NCBI GenBank assembly: GCA_964036155.1
Contig: OZ038423.1
Coordinates: forward strand, 50,297,249-50,361,248
Origin: Diploscapter coronatus
Lineage: Eukaryota > Nematoda > Chromadorea > Rhabditida > Rhabditidae
DNA: 64,000 nt
Reading direction: 5' to 3'
This document shows positions 26,286 through 41,100 of this stretch, piece after piece. Each line of letters begins with the position of its first letter. The first letter of the stretch is position 1. A program made the position numbers and the translations under genes. The notes below the pieces were generated by a model that ran no database searches, was not told the DNA's origin, and worked only from the letters and a program-made list of their open reading frames with translations.

Positions 26286-27588
26286 TCAACTAATTGGGTA
26301 TTTAGCTGAATTTGGTATTCGCTATACTATCACACATTTGCAAAGGGCGTTATCTATTCAAAACTAGCCCAACATGTATCCAAAATATACAAATATTATA
26401 TATTCTAAAATTCTATAATATGCAAAATATTATTTTATTTTATTGTTTTAAGTTTTTTTTATCGAATTGTAGCCGAGTCTACTAGTTTTCTACGTCATTT
26501 TTCACATTGTATGTCGTTAATAGTTCTCATCTCATTATTTTAGAATAATTTTGAAATTTTCTAATGATGCAATTAATATTCGATAGAGGATATTCACCTT
26601 TAGCTTCGCCCATTCCCTTACGTGTTCAACGAAAATAGCATTGTGATGTCGTTAAGTCGTTTTCAGATTATTATGTCATTTCATTAATTCTTAAATTTAG
26701 TTCTTTAATGAAATGACCAGTTAGAAATTAGCTCAATTTCTGAAAATCATCAATAGTTTCCATCGTTTTGCTGTTCATATTCATTCGGGTTGAATGCTTT
26801 CTTCATTTATCAATTGTTATTCTATCAAGTCTAACCGATCAAACCAATCTGTATTGTTACTTCTGTGTCAAATTAGTTGACAAACATGCTATTTAGGCTC
26901 TCTGTACAATATTTGTACACCGCAATATATTTTCATATTTGCCAATAAGTTTATCGAATTTATCATTTATCAATTCGAAAATAAATTGTTTTGTTTATTT
27001 GCGATAATCCATTCTCTCCTGCAAAAAATGCTGAATTCAAAGTACGATAAACATAAAATATCCGAAAAGAAAAATAAGAAAACATTGACTTTCTCAATGC
27101 ATAAATACAGAAAAAAGGTTATTGTTTTGAGAAAATAGATAAAAGAAGAATGAAATGATAGACAAAGAAATAATAATGCAGTTTACCAGAAGCCATCCGT
27201 GTTCAAAACCTCTAATTTCTAGTACGAAAAACGGCAAAATACAAACAATCTTCAATTATTATTAATTAAGATAAATGAAATTTAAATAACGAATATGCAG
27301 CCGACATTAATTATGAATAAATGAAACAATAAGGCAGATACGGTGCACTAATTTTATGAGCGAATTACGTGAAAATAAATGCAAAATGAGCTCGAACGAG
27401 CCAATGCCGTGAGCAAATTATCGCAAAGAACATTTTCAATAAGGATACAATTTTTCGTTTTGCAAATTACAATAAAAACAAGGCATTAACTTAGAGTGCT
27501 ATTCGAATATGAATATCGTAATTTGAAGATTTTTTATTAAGAATAAGATCAGTCTTCAAATTAGGATAATTTAGAGAAATATGCCGAT
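26286..27588. other. AT-rich intergenic region between convergent genes
   Basis: This stretch separates the stop of the GSKIP-domain gene from a minus-strand terminal exon at 27589. AATAAATTG near 26990 is a possible poly(A) signal for the plus-strand gene, though about 700 nt past the stop. Nothing else was recognised. Confidence 0.5.
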
Positions 27589-27681
27589 CTAAGAGCGGAC
27601 TTGGAATCTAGTGACCGTCGTCTGCTGTCTTTGTTGTCCTTGCTGTTGCTGCTGATTCTGATCTTGAGTGGAATTATCAAC
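27589..27681 (-). CDS. separate Gln-rich terminal exon, possibly an alternative 3' end of the WPP-motif gene
   Basis: A 31-codon exon is open from a good acceptor (TTTTAG before 27681) to a TAG at 27589. It encodes VDNSTQDQNQQQQQGQQRQQ followed by TTVTRFQVRS. Composition matches the Gln-rich part of the large gene to the right, and its phase-0 entry fits several phase-0 exons of that gene, such as those ending at 32069 or 33741. It does not fit the phase-1 end of the penultimate exon at 29721. An alternative mRNA end is the simplest reading; a separate gene cannot be excluded. Confidence 0.5.
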   Translation of the reverse strand, partial: VDNSTQDQNQQQQQGQQRQQTTVTRFQVRS

Positions 27682-29112
27682 CTAAAATTTTGATTAGATA
27701 AATTCCAGTAGAGAACTAAGAAAATATCGTCGATTCATTAATTTCCATCTAACTTCAAAAATCAGAAAGTACTTGTTTCTTAATAGAACCAACGACATAA
27801 TCGAAAGTGCACGGTGCAAAGTGTGATGCGCTGCAAAATAGCTGTAAGTCGAAAATGTAATTGCAAATAAATTGATGTCTATGAAAAATAAAGAGCTACT
27901 CCGTACAAAGCAAATTGTAAAGTTCTAATTGCAAAATAAACTGGGATTATAAAATATAGTTCTATGAGTAAAATATAAAATAGCTATGATAAACAATAAT
28001 GTTAAGATGGCTACGAAATACTATGAACTGTCAATTACTTGATGAAAATGAAAAATGACGCATTCTTACACGCGCAGAGATAAACGAGTGTGCATTACGA
28101 ACACACATATTGTCTTACGGACTTTGCTAAAGAAAGAATAGATAAAAGAAGAGAAAAAGGAAGGGAACGCGTGAGTCAATGAACAGGGTTGATATGCACA
28201 TTATACTTCAATAAATCTTGTATAATATTTAATTTCCTTATTTTTGCGCGTATAGAAAAAGCGTCATTTTTCATTTTCATCAAGCAATCGGACGTCCACA
28301 ATATACAGGCAATCGTACGAGTTATCAAAGCTCAGACAAAGCACTAGACAACTATCGTTAACCCGCAGAAAGTTCATCATTGACTATCCTTGAAATACTT
28401 GATCATATCGCATTTCATCCATTGTCATATATCGCAGTAAGAAATAAATAAAATCGTATCAATTTGAAAAGTAACTGTATCGTAGCATCTTGAATATGAA
28501 ATAGAATAGGGTTTGATAAAAATGAATCTCTCCTCATACTATATCTTATGCAAAAGTGAAGCAATTACAACTACTCTCTTCAGGTAGCTTAAATCTAGAA
28601 AACCATCGCGTGTATTCTCATTGCCAATGGCCGATAACTTGAGACGGAATAAATGGTGCACAAATTCGAATATACAAAATATGCACTGTGTATTTACAAG
28701 TAGTCGCCAAACTCACTCCTTGAATGATGTTATAATTAGTATTTTGTTTTTTGTTTATCCAAGCTTAGATCTCGATGATATGACTGCCTAACCTCCGCAA
28801 GTTATACATGGTTGGAAAAGTAATTTGATGAAGGTGTGCAATGTAGAAAAATTTTACCGATCTTGTATGATGTACTAGCGTAAAGTTTGCTGCAAATAGC
28901 GCGCTAATTCCCGTGCGTTAAAAGTCGGTGTCATTTACTTCGTCTCAAGCAATCAATAGGTCATTGGCAATAATTTGAATGCATTTCATTCTGCTTCAAT
29001 TAGAAATGAATGATAATGTATATTTCATCTTGTTATAGATATCATGATCAATTCTCTGCGGGTTTACGCTACATAATATTGCTTCATTAGCAGTGCTGAT
29101 GCATCTCATGGC
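27682..29112. other. AT-rich stretch with no recognised gene
   Basis: It lies between the Gln-rich exon at 27.6 kb and the main terminal exon of the WPP-motif gene. It is probably 3' UTR and/or the intron to the alternative end. No repeats or RNA genes were seen. Confidence 0.5.
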
Positions 29113-32100
29113 TCATTCCTGGACAATGTAGCCCATCTCCATGCTATTTACCGGTTGCTCTGTGACAGTCGTGGTCTCCGTTACTTCGTTGCTGCTTCCG
29201 AACTGGATGTGCTCAGGAATGTGCTCTCCAGGTCCCATAGTCTGGTACAGGCCGGTTTGGATGTAATGATACTCAGAATTGGGTGGGTTTTCGACGGCTG
29301 AAATTCTCGGTTAGCTTTGAAATGCGACAAATTAGAGAAGAGAGTGAGCACAATGGGAAATGAAGATGACGACGAATTGCAGATAAGCAATAGTGCTGAA
29401 TGTGGACTGAATTACCAAAGATTCGCAGAAACGAATGCTCTATTCAGGCTTTTCCAAACGTTATCTTTCCCGTTACAGAAAAGTGAATCTCGGACTAGCC
29501 TGATTTTATTTCAAGTATATCTGCGAACCAATGGTAAATATCTTGCAACATATATCCTGAATCTCATTCTTGATTCATTTCAGTTTCAGATAGACTTGCA
29601 GTGAAATACGAATGCGGAAGCTTGGACATTTTAAATGAATAATGTAATGTTAGGCTGTAGACTTGTAAATGGAGAGTTTCAGTGAGATCATGTGATTTAT
29701 TGAATAAAATGGGGGCTTACCGACATAAGTCGGCTCTGGAGGTGGCCAGGTAAAATTAGTTCTTTTGGTAGGCAGATGCTTCTGGAGGATTTCGACTTTC
29801 TCCTTCTCGATTTGCTCTGATTCGGCAGGCGGCCATTGCACTGGTTCCATGTGCTGGGGGCCTAACAATTGCAAAATTAGTCGGGTACAGAGGTTTGTGA
29901 TCTTGGAAATTATTCTGTGCATTTTAGACTTAAATGGGCTAACTTGTCAGGATAATTGAGCTGAAAGTGCGATAAACACGAATGAAAACGTGGAAAAATG
30001 TTTGATGGTTATTTGTCAATAATAGGTAAATTCATAAATTAGCCTGTGTTTCTTCAGTGTTTCGTGAATTTGTTGATTTTTGAATTCTCAAGACGAGACT
30101 TACAATTAGAACTTGCATTTGAGCATATTTGGGTATTTTGTGTTTTCGGCCCGCTATTAAAAATTGGGAGGATTCATATAGGACTTAGAGATAGGGAAAA
30201 GTCGGGAATTTTGGGTATAAAGCTGATCCTCACATTTTGCTGATCATTTTGATACCAAATTTAGCCTAATCCCTCCTATCCTCAAGCCCAATATGGCTGT
30301 CCAGACACTTTTAAGAGTAGTGAAGATCATAGGAGGCCGGGCGTTTTTATTTGAATATCTTATAATTCACCCCACTGAGACTCGGGCTTCTCTTCCTCCA
30401 CCGGAGGCCAAACTCTGTCAATCTTGGCGGTTTTGCCCCAGACAGCTGATTTGTACACGCCATTGTCGGCCTGCTGAATCCAAGCCGTATCTTCGCTAGC
30501 CTTGATGCGAAGAGGGGCATCGCTGAAATCTATCGTCGTCTTCAATAAAATCTCAACTTTCCATTATTCAGATAAAGATGAAAAGAAATCAGACATAGGG
30601 AAGCACTAGTGCCAGACGATAACATTGATAGGAGAAGATTTCTAATTTCAATTTCAACGTCACTAAGTTAATTCACTTGATGTGTGTAAAATTTAAATTC
30701 CGCGCCATTTTTGACTCAAGCTAACCAGTACAGACTTACCGAGTTCAACGAATTGGTTGTTGAAAATTCATATGAAAGCTAAGGCTTACGTTTCTTTGAG
30801 GATTTCCTCCTGAGGGGGTGGCCAGACTGCGGCGATTCTGGATGGTTTGTAGAGACTCCTTTGCAGTTCAATTTGTTCCTAAACGTGTCCAATTTCTGCA
30901 TTGTTTGTTTGTTTCCTTCTTTCAATATTTTGATTTTCATTTCATTGCCATTTCCTCGATCTATTTGTGATGAGTTGAGGGATAAATCGCGAAGTGAGAA
31001 AGGTTAGAAAAATCGGGAGGAAGTAGAGGAAAAAGATAAGATAAGTGATAAAAAGAATGAAAGAAGATGGAATTAGTGCCATTGCTCCATTGCGCTGCGT
31101 TGATTTGACGGCCATTTTTCTGGGCACAAAACGGCAGAAAGCAGAGGAAACGAGGCAGCTGTCACAGCAAAACTGCCTGCCCGAGAGCAATCAATTAATT
31201 GCCCAGTTCAACGGGAAGCTTTATCGCTTCCAACTGATCAAACGAATGGCAAAATCGGATAAATAAGATACGGTAGCAAAAATTACTAATTGAAGATGTT
31301 TGCATACATGATAGTTAAATAAATTTGCGATATCATAAAGTTCCGCAAACCTCTCTTCCAAGTAACATTTCTGATCAGAGATAGCGGAAATAGTAATGAG
31401 AATCGATGATAATTTTAGATAGATTTCAAGAACTTTTTAGGGAATTCAATATTATCCGCCTAAAAAATTCATGAATTCATCCACATCTCGCAATTATAAA
31501 CACGAAGAAGTCAAGAAAACGCTGGATTTCAGTTATTTGATGACGAAATGAAATTGTTTATGTCATAAATTCTCATTTCGTCATAGATCAGAATTCATTT
31601 GCTCTCAATAATAATAATTTTGTCTGAATCAACCGGAAATGTGCATTTTGCAAGTAGATTGCCCGGATTTAAACCCGACTATTTATCAAAATTGACAGAG
31701 GGATTTGAAATGCAGAAATAGGTTGAATTCTTACGCAATCGAGGAAATTTCCGAATATCAATCGAGTTATTCAAATGAGATGTGAAATGAAAAGATAGAG
31801 CAGCAAAGTAGCCGGAAATCCACCAATTAAACTCCCATGAAAATGCGTAATTTACGTAAATCCGCTAAGTTTAGTTTATCTCACGCTTTTGCTAAACGAC
31901 CTACTAGAAAACTAGATTAATTCCAGATTACATAGAGATTTTCACGTAGAAGAGGGGTGTAGGGATTTTTGCAGGAAGTATCAAATTTGAAAGATTGAGG
32001 AGGAAAATGAAAAGACTGAAAGAATGGCAATGAATAAATTTTTGAAAACTATAAAATAAAATCCTTACATCATTAACAGGCACCCATTCTTGGAGCTTGG

Positions 32101-35100
32101 TTTTCTGTCCCTTTTCGATTTCGACCTTCTCCTCTTCTGGGAATTCGTTCCAATCCACTTTCTTGTACGAAGCTGGTTGAGCTACGATCGTCCGCTAAAA
32201 TCTTTTTTTATTCATTTTTTTCAATTTCAGTCGTCTTTGAAGTTTTGCCAGAGCAAAGAGTAAGTTTGCAACAGTCAACATTCGTGTTTGCAGAGGCAGA
32301 CATGAAATGGAATGTCCTGTAGAATTGTCTATAGGACAAATGAGAGTACGAAGAAACTATTCTGTTTTGTAGGAGAAAAAAAATCAAGTTTTCCACAGAC
32401 AAAATATAATTAAATGTATGTTTCTTCCTATAATATAGGAAAACTGTTCTTCTCAGTTGGTAACGAAATAGTTTTTTTCTTTAACTTGAAATTCAATACC
32501 TGCGTTTCCTTTTCAGTGAATTCAGGAATGCTGATTTTGCCGACCTGCGGCCTCTCCACCTCGACAGGCACTCTGTGTTGCGTCTGCCAGCAGGCATCGT
32601 CCTGAAACATCAAAATATCCTCGATCACCTAATCAGAATTCGATTGTTTTTTTTCGTATGACTCACTCGAAATAGCATCGGTTTGCCCTCATACATTTCA
32701 CAAAACAGCAGCACGTCATTTTTTAGTCTCAGATATCATATTTCCATGCATTTCTGGTCCTCTTATCTCTCTCAATGTTTTGCAATAGTCCACCCCTTTT
32801 TAGTTCATGAATCGTTTTTAGGAGATCACCTGTTCCGATGCCATTTGTAGCCATTTTTGATTCATTTTTAGCGAGCAGATAAAGCAAAAATAGACTCAAA
32901 ACCGACCAGACCGCATACTAAAATGCCATTCTTGGGCACTTATTTTGCACTCAAGAATGTCAAGTTTGCAAAAAATTTCAAGTTTTTGTATGGCTTTCGA
33001 AATTCTACGTGCCAGACCAGATTTTCGTTTGAAAATTATCACCAGTGGAAAATCCATTGGAATTGTTTGCGAGGCGACGCAGTGAATTGTTTGCACGGAG
33101 AGTTGTAAGTTGGTTGGAGAAATCGAAGAAATGCAGGAGGAACGGGAAAATGAACGGCAGATGTGGGGAATCACTGGGAAAATTGATCGATGGAAGATTG
33201 AATACGCAAGGCACAAGAAGAAAGAATTTCGAATCACAGTCAAATGCTATTTCCTGCCTATTTTATGGCATCTCTCCAACCATTTCTCTCCCTTCCAAGT
33301 TCCACCTTTTGTCAGCGTCTTTTAGTCTTTCGTAAGACATTTCATCTATCAAAAATGTCCGCAAATTTGTCTGTAGCCTCAAAAATTCATGAAATTTCAC
33401 CCCGCTTTTCGCCAATTCAGACATTGCTTTTTGATTGATTCGTAAGAAACAAAATAAAGCAATCGAAAGAATTGATGATTGCATTAAAATGGGCAATAAT
33501 AAGCGATAAGAGGTTCATAAACAATGACCTCAAGATTGAACATCAAAAATTATAGGACCATCTAAAAGTTGAATAAATAGGTTTAATTGGAACTGATTAT
33601 GATACATTTTCATGATCGGCTCTATTAAAATGTGATGCAAAAATTCACCTAAATTGAATTCCCACGCAATATTTTCAAATCGTTAGATAAATAAATAATG
33701 AAAAATAAGCATAAAATAGTAAATTAACTAAGTTTATTACCTGTAGCAAAACAGCAGAAGGTCCTTTTTCGAGTTCTCCAAGGGGAGCCATGGCCTCTTC
33801 TCTTCTCTGCGAATCTGACTCCCACTGAGTTGCTCCGACCAGTCGTCCCGCCCTTTGAATTGCCTGAAAGAAATAGCATTGCAGAGAAAAGAGTCATTCA
33901 ATTGATGAGAGAAGATAAAATAAAAATTATTGGAAAGGGATATCAATCGTCAATCGAGAACAGATTGATGATATTTCGAAAGACTCATCTAAAAGTTAAA
34001 AGCTACTTTTTGTAAATAACACCTTCTGTTTATGCTATTCTCAACTAAAAGTTGGGCGACTTTACGAAATATTATCTTTGAGAAATGAATAATTAAATTT
34101 TAAATAGCAGATTATCGAGTTCTATGGATAAAATGTGCAATTATAAATTGCATTATTATATCAAAGATTCTTGAATATAGTCGAGAGTTTCAAATTTTTC
34201 AGTGATTTATTACCCCAGTTTGAGAATTTAGAAAAGATCAATGTTATGAAATGTCAGTAATCATCTGACGATAAGAAATGAAGTGCCTTCTAGAACTAAC
34301 CAAAGTATATCTAAAAGCTCGAAAATAAAGAAAGACAAGTCATACCTCTCGAATGAAATCGAGACTCACTGTGCCTTTGTCTGTGTCAACTCAACAACCT
34401 TCGTTTTTCGATTTTAATTTTTTCAACGCCAAAAAATCGGGAGGAAGAGAAACCTAATCCGTGCACTTTTTACTCGCAGTAATTTTTTAGATAAACACGG
34501 GGCAAAAATAAATTGCTCCTCTATAATTATCACTTGTGTTCCTTATTATTTTTAGCACCCAAGAAAGCAATTGAGACGCTTTTTTATCAAATGTCATTTT
34601 CATGTTTATTGTGATGCCGAAGAGGAACTTGAGAAGACTCATGCCTTAGAATTTTACAAATAGCAGCTAGAAAAAAGCAGAGTGTCTTAACTATAATTGG
34701 GTATTCCTGTTCAAATACCTATAAGCTTCCTTGTCTCTTTTCAATTTTCAATTTCTAACATAATTCTCAAATTCCCTTGTTATTTGCATCATCACTTGCC
34801 CCTGTCTTTCGACTTGCAGTCTCCAGAACCCCTTTGTCAATTCTCTTCAAGTATCCTATCTTCTCTCATTTTTGCAGTTATTTTGACGATTCCCTTCTCG
34901 TTTACATAACTTCTAGCTGAAGGATAGCAGTTACGTGTGTGGGCATTCAAAATGGGAGGCAAGAAATTGATTAGAATGAGGAAGAACTAGTCAAAAGAGG
35001 AAGCCGAGTGTGAATATGTCAGCCAGAATTCTAATAACTTTCTTCCGAATTGTCATTTTAGAAAGCTTGAAAATGAAATTGAAATTATCACAAACTATAT

Positions 35101-38100
35101 CATGAAAGAACAAAAGAATGTGACAGAAAGCCGCTATGGACAATATTGATAAGAATGGTATTAAATCATATCGTCACGTAGTGAGCATTTTCTGAAAGTC
35201 AATATGTTAAAATAGTCGATAGGAATTTGCTTATCTGGGATCAAGGGGGCTTAGTCTTGACGTTAGACTTCTTTTTTCTAGTGTTTAGCTTTATATCTGG
35301 CTAATGGTACGTTAAAATGATGCATGTAGAACAAAATTTAAGCAATAACATCCTTTAGAAAGCATATTGTCTCTTAGTCAATATCATCATATCGCCTTTA
35401 TATCATATTGTTCTTTCTGCATCAGTTGATAATATCAACACTTTTTTAAAGAAAAATAATTATATTTTCTACTTCATTTAGTAGCGCTGCTACTTATTTA
35501 TCTAGCTTTGCAAGAATTTCTCAATCTATAATCTATAATCGTTTACCACTTATTTTCACCTACGCCTCTTTGCAGATGCATGACAAGATTTTCGTGTTCC
35601 AACGCCTTCAAAACAAACATAAGTTAACAGCCAGGGGAAGGGGAGAGAAAATCGAATTGTAAATTGGCTCCTCTGTTCAGCATTCATCATTCAACTCAAC
35701 TTATCAATGCACAGCGCAGAATGCAGTGCATTGTTGACGGAAAGACGCGAGGAGGCAAGAGATGGCAGAAAAATCGGACAAATTGAAAAATAACGAAAAG
35801 AACGCCTGTCGATGTAGAAAGAATGGAGACTATCAGACTAGAGATTTTGAAGAAAAAAGTGGAGGATTGATGGACGATTCAGTGATATAATCTCTTTAAA
35901 CAATAACCTGTTTTTCGGGTTGAGTTTCCGGTTTCTCGACGAATTTCTCCTGCACGTTCTGTTGTCGAATAGCCGGTTTGTCGGCTTGAATGCCTCCGAC
36001 CGTTTTCGTCTGCTCCACAGCCAGTTCTTGCTCTTGGACCTGCAACAGAAAAAATTAGACTGCGAGTACATTGCTTCCAAAAGTGAAACTTTGCTCCCAC
36101 GCGATATTTGTAGGTTTTATTTTCGATTTGAGAACATTATACTTAATTTTAGAAACATTTCATTCGAAATCGAAGAATCATTTCTACTAAATTTCGAAGT
36201 TTTCGTTTCTTTTGATAACGTTACTGATATTCAATATGCTGGGAAAATTGCGACAAAAGAATCGACAATGACTCACAGTTGCAAAATCCACACAACTTTC
36301 CCTGGGACAAATTTGAAATCAATCGCTTCTATTTTTGTCCCTCAAATGCGCTTATAGCCCGAAAATTTCGCAGATAATCTCTCGAATCAAAAATCGTGTT
36401 TTGGTTAAAAATAAATTTTCCGAGAAAGAAAATAAAAATAAAAATAAAAAAAAAACAGAATGATACATCGAACTGGATGGCGCCAAATTGCCGACAGTTT
36501 TGCTAACTAATTACCTGAGTCTAGATGAAAAGCTATGATAAACAAAGAGGAAGAGATGAAGGCATTTGACAGAGCTAGGAAAAAGCCTAGCAGTTCTTAT
36601 TTGTTTATGGATCTCTATCTCAATCTCTTTATCTTCCACTTCTCTGCCCTATCCCCATTTCTCTGCTCTCTCATCGAATTGCCCCGCAATTGTTACACAT
36701 CTCTTCACTCTTTCATAAGCGAGCTCGCAATTCGGAAATAATCAATGAGCGATCAAATTAGAAATTAGAGAAATGTCTAGGCATTTTTGGAAATAAGTCA
36801 TATTATCGAGTCTGAAAATTGTAGGTTCGAAAATAGGGGAAGAAATAGTGATTTTATTGGAGCCCAGCCTTTTCATATGCTCGTGTACACAATATCATGG
36901 TTATTAACCATCGAAAACAACGCCATTAGTCTGTGCGTTTCCACTTGCACGAAACTAAAACGAGATCAATATACCGTAACTTGATGCCAATGAAAATGAT
37001 AATTAAATTTTAAAAAATAAAAATGAAAAAACTTCTTCTCAGGATTACGGTTATCGATTTTGCCCTTTTCACGTGTCCTAATTTTATCTGTACTGTTGTT
37101 AATAAACACGAGACAGTGCATGCGCTATTTCTTGCTTTCTAACGCACAGAGGATTAGCTGTGCACTACTTTGCACCTCTCAGATTTCGAACACTACATAT
37201 AGAAATGGAGAAGTTTAAAAGCTTAAATACGCAGATATTAGATTAGCTGAATGAAATGAAAATAGAATGGGTAATAAATATTTCACAATAAAAATATCCT
37301 CGAAAACGCCAACCTTAGCAGTTTGTTTGAGTGCGGCATTCCTCTGTGGCTGTTGGGGCTCTCCAGCGGGCGTTTCGTCCGGCTGAGGACCAGCTACTTG
37401 AACTTTACCGACCGATCGCTGACCCCATTTGGGCTGTGCGGGCTGTTGAGCTGGTTCTGGAATTTCACCAATTCGAATGATACTTGTGTATGAACAACAA
37501 ATAATTTCGCATTCAGAAATGGGGAGAAATGACAAATGAATGCTCATTATTTACTTTCGGTCGACAAAAACTGATGAGAATAGTTCATCAAATATTCTAT
37601 AGCCCAGCTACACTAATTATTCTTGCAAGAAGAATATGGTAAAATAATTTTACTAATTTACCAGGCTGTTGTTGTTGCTGCTGCTGCTGCAATTGCTGTT
37701 TAGGTGGAGTCGGCTTTGGCGCCGTAGCGGGCACTTGCTGCTGTTGCTGAGCAGGTTGTCCCGGTCTCTGTTGAGGAGGCGCTTGCTGCTGGGGTGGCTA
37801 AATTAAGAAAATACAGAACTCATATTCGTTTTGATGCTGTTGTAATAAATGCTACATTCATTGTAATTATAAATTTAGGTAGAAGTAAAATGTGAAAATA
37901 CAACGAAGCTTCAAAGTTTATCAAAAAATTATACCTGCGGTTTCTGCTGCTGCTGTTGCTGAGGTGGTGGAACTTGGACTTTGAGAATTTGCTGTTGCTG
38001 CTGCTGATTGGGGAGTGATCCATTCTGTTGTTTTTGGGCTTGAGCCGCTTGCTGAAATTAACAACTAAAAATGCACAAAAATCCCATATGGTATCGACTA

Positions 38101-41100
38101 TTGAACATTAATTTCTTAATACTGATCTGAGAGAATAAATTCTTTTTTAAATACAAACCTGTTGCTTAGCCTTAGCTTCCTCAGCAGCCCTCTTCTGTGC
38201 TTCTTCAGCCTGTTTCCTCTGAGCTTCCTGCTGTTGTCTGGCACGTTCTTCAGCTTCTTGCTTGGCTTGTTGAGCCTGAACTTCATTTTTTCATGTTGCT
38301 CCTTGTGCCGAAGACACCCACAGTTGTCTGCATATTTTTGGTATTTCGTAAGTTCTTCTTTCTTGTTTTCTTTGATCCAAAACCTATCCAAATTCAAATC
38401 TCTTATGGGCGTGTCTAGTTATATATTTCTTAGCGTCCTCTTTTCCCTAGCCGTAGTTTTCCCATTCAAAGCATTGCTCTTACTTTACCATTCCACTGAG
38501 CACTCACTTCCCAATCTCAGTCCTTCTCTTCCCCTCAACCTTTTCCTTCTGTACTCAAATAAAGTGTGTTGTAAGAGTCCATTGATTTTGCATCCATCGC
38601 CTCGAGAGCGATTTCATCATACAGAAACAGCAATTAGTGTTTATACAGACAGAAGAAATACAAGGGCACAGCTAGGCTCTTGAGAAAGGTCTGCTGTTGT
38701 CATAATCTTCATAATTTACTTACTTTCTTTAGAGCTTCTTCCTGGGCCTTTCTCGCTTGTTCTTGTGCTTGCTTCAGCGCTTCAGCCTGTTTGGCACGAG
38801 CCTCGGCAACTTTCCTTTCCATCTCGGCTTGAGCGCGAGCCTAAACTTTAGCGGTAAAATTATAGATCTGAAAATCTTACAGCTTCTTGTTGCATTCGGA
38901 TTTCGTCAGGCGAAGGACCAGATGGTTGTTGCTGCTCTTGTTGTTGTTGAGCCTAAATATTCAAAGTTTCATTAAGTTTCTAAATTATAATATTTTTCTT
39001 GTGAAGACCACCTCGTAAAATATATGGGATAAATTATAATTTTAAAAAACTAGTTTAAAAAATCAAACCTGTTGTTGTTGCTGAGCCTGTGCTTGGGCTT
39101 GGGCTTGGGCTTGGGCTTGGGCCTGTGCTTGAGCAGCTCTTTCAGCGGCAGCCTGGAGTGCAGCGGCCTGTGCTGCCTGAATACAAGTGACCTCTTTCTT
39201 CTCATATGTTACAAGAAATGTCATACTTTGGCAGCTTCCTGCTCTTTCAGCATCCTCTCTCTTTCCTCCAGAGCTCTCTTCTCTTCTTCTGTCTTCTCGA
39301 CAGCCTGCGTCTGCTGCACGACGACCTCATTCGCTGAAATCATAAAGTTATGCAAAAAAAGATGTCAAAAACAGGGATAAGACGGAATTCAGACTACAGC
39401 TGAGATTTCTATTCTAAAAATATCTGACTAGTAATTCGATTCCAAATCCGACGCATTGTTAGAGGAATAATTATCCAATTCCGATTTTGATTGCTCAAGT
39501 TTAGCTCCTTTCTATCTCTAGTCAAGAGTTTTTAGATAGGGAAAAATGATAAAAAATCATTAATTTTGTGAATAAAAGTTGGTCTTGACGATAGAAAAAT
39601 CTATAGGTCCTACTCTGTCGTTCAGGAGCCATGCTGTTGATTTGGCTCAACACCTGCTGCTGAGCTTGTTGCGGATTGGAAGCCACCACGAATCCTTGTT
39701 GCCGTCTTCTGACGGGAAGAATGATCTGTAAGCCATAAATTAAAGGAAATCAAATGATTGTCGATATCCTGCCCAGCTGCAGAGGAAGTCAAATGAACTG
39801 TGTGCAGTATCGCTTTCTCCCTTCTTGTTTCTTGACTTTTTCGTTTTTATTAGTTCCTTGCGTTTGCGTTCCCCTCTAGCCCTCTATCTCAATATCTGAG
39901 GAACTCGATATATGCCTTCAGTCAGTTAGACAGCTTTCGAGTTCTCAGCTACAGGCCATTTGCTACTTTATCCTCACAAACTGACTGTTGCTTTTTGTCT
40001 CGCTTTTCTGCACAAACGGCGTGAATGCAGATGCATTGCGAGGGTATTGATTACTTACATCTGGCAAGGCAAATTGCTACGCGCAAAATACGTACAAAGC
40101 GATTGAAATTCTAAAGATCTTCAGAACATCGTAAATTATGAAGCGAAGTTGAAGAAGATATTTTGCGGCGAAGTTTATTTCTATAGTACCTTAAATCGAT
40201 CGTACCATTTCATGATGATAATAAAATGTTTGCAAAGATTTTTATCTTCTGCTATCTGGGCATTTTTTGCAAATAATTCTGAGAACGTCCCACAAATCTT
40301 GACCTCCAAGATAAGTGCTAAGCTATCAGATATTGAATTTTTGCTAAAGATAAATTGGAGTATAAAAACGATATAAAATTATTTTCTTATCCCAACAGAC
40401 TTCAATCAAGTTCAGATTTGTGATTCATTCTCAATGCTTAGGTAGTTTGGATTTGGCGGGATAACAGGATGGAAAAACGAATTCATTCTCACATTATTTT
40501 GCCACATTATCATTACCTATCCTTATCATAAACTTATGCATATCGCCATTCACCATTCTGTCGTTTCGCCAATCCCAAATTACCTATTTTCAAATATCTC
40601 TTACCTCCTCATCGGACTCTTCCTCGGAAGATGATCCGAGAGCTGCATCTCTGCCTGCAATCAGTGTCTGATTATGTCTATCTGACTGTGCCTGTCTGCT
40701 GCTGCAGGGCAATGGCTCTTCCTTCTTCATCACAATCAGTATCTCCATCTCATTCACTAAAAGCGTTAGTTCACAAACCGCATGCAATTATTAAATTTAG
40801 TTCTAAAATGATCTAATGAAATGAGGGCATCCTATCTATCCATATTAATTCATACTCGAGAATTTTCTATTTACAGCATGTGCCAAAAGTCTAAACATTA
40901 GAGATAACCTAGAAATTAAGCAATACGAGAATAGTAAAAGCGATAAATTTATGGGAAAATGCTATTCTATACATCGTTTAGATTAAAACTGCTAATTTCA
41001 TGATTACTCCTAGTTGGTTATGAATATTCCATTCTACGCTTTCTCGAACTAAGTCTAAGAAGGTTCAAACGTTTGGCGAACTCTATTGTGGAACTATTGA

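Noticed and set aside
33045..33335. Open frames on the plus strand inside an intron of the WPP-motif gene (EIEEMQEERENERQMWG)
   Set aside because: They look helical, but the region is purine-rich and the frames overlap each other in two phases; no acceptor or donor fits.
38162..38683. 173-codon open frame on the plus strand
   Set aside because: Its first part is the antisense of exon 8 of the WPP-motif gene and the rest is a pyrimidine-rich intron.
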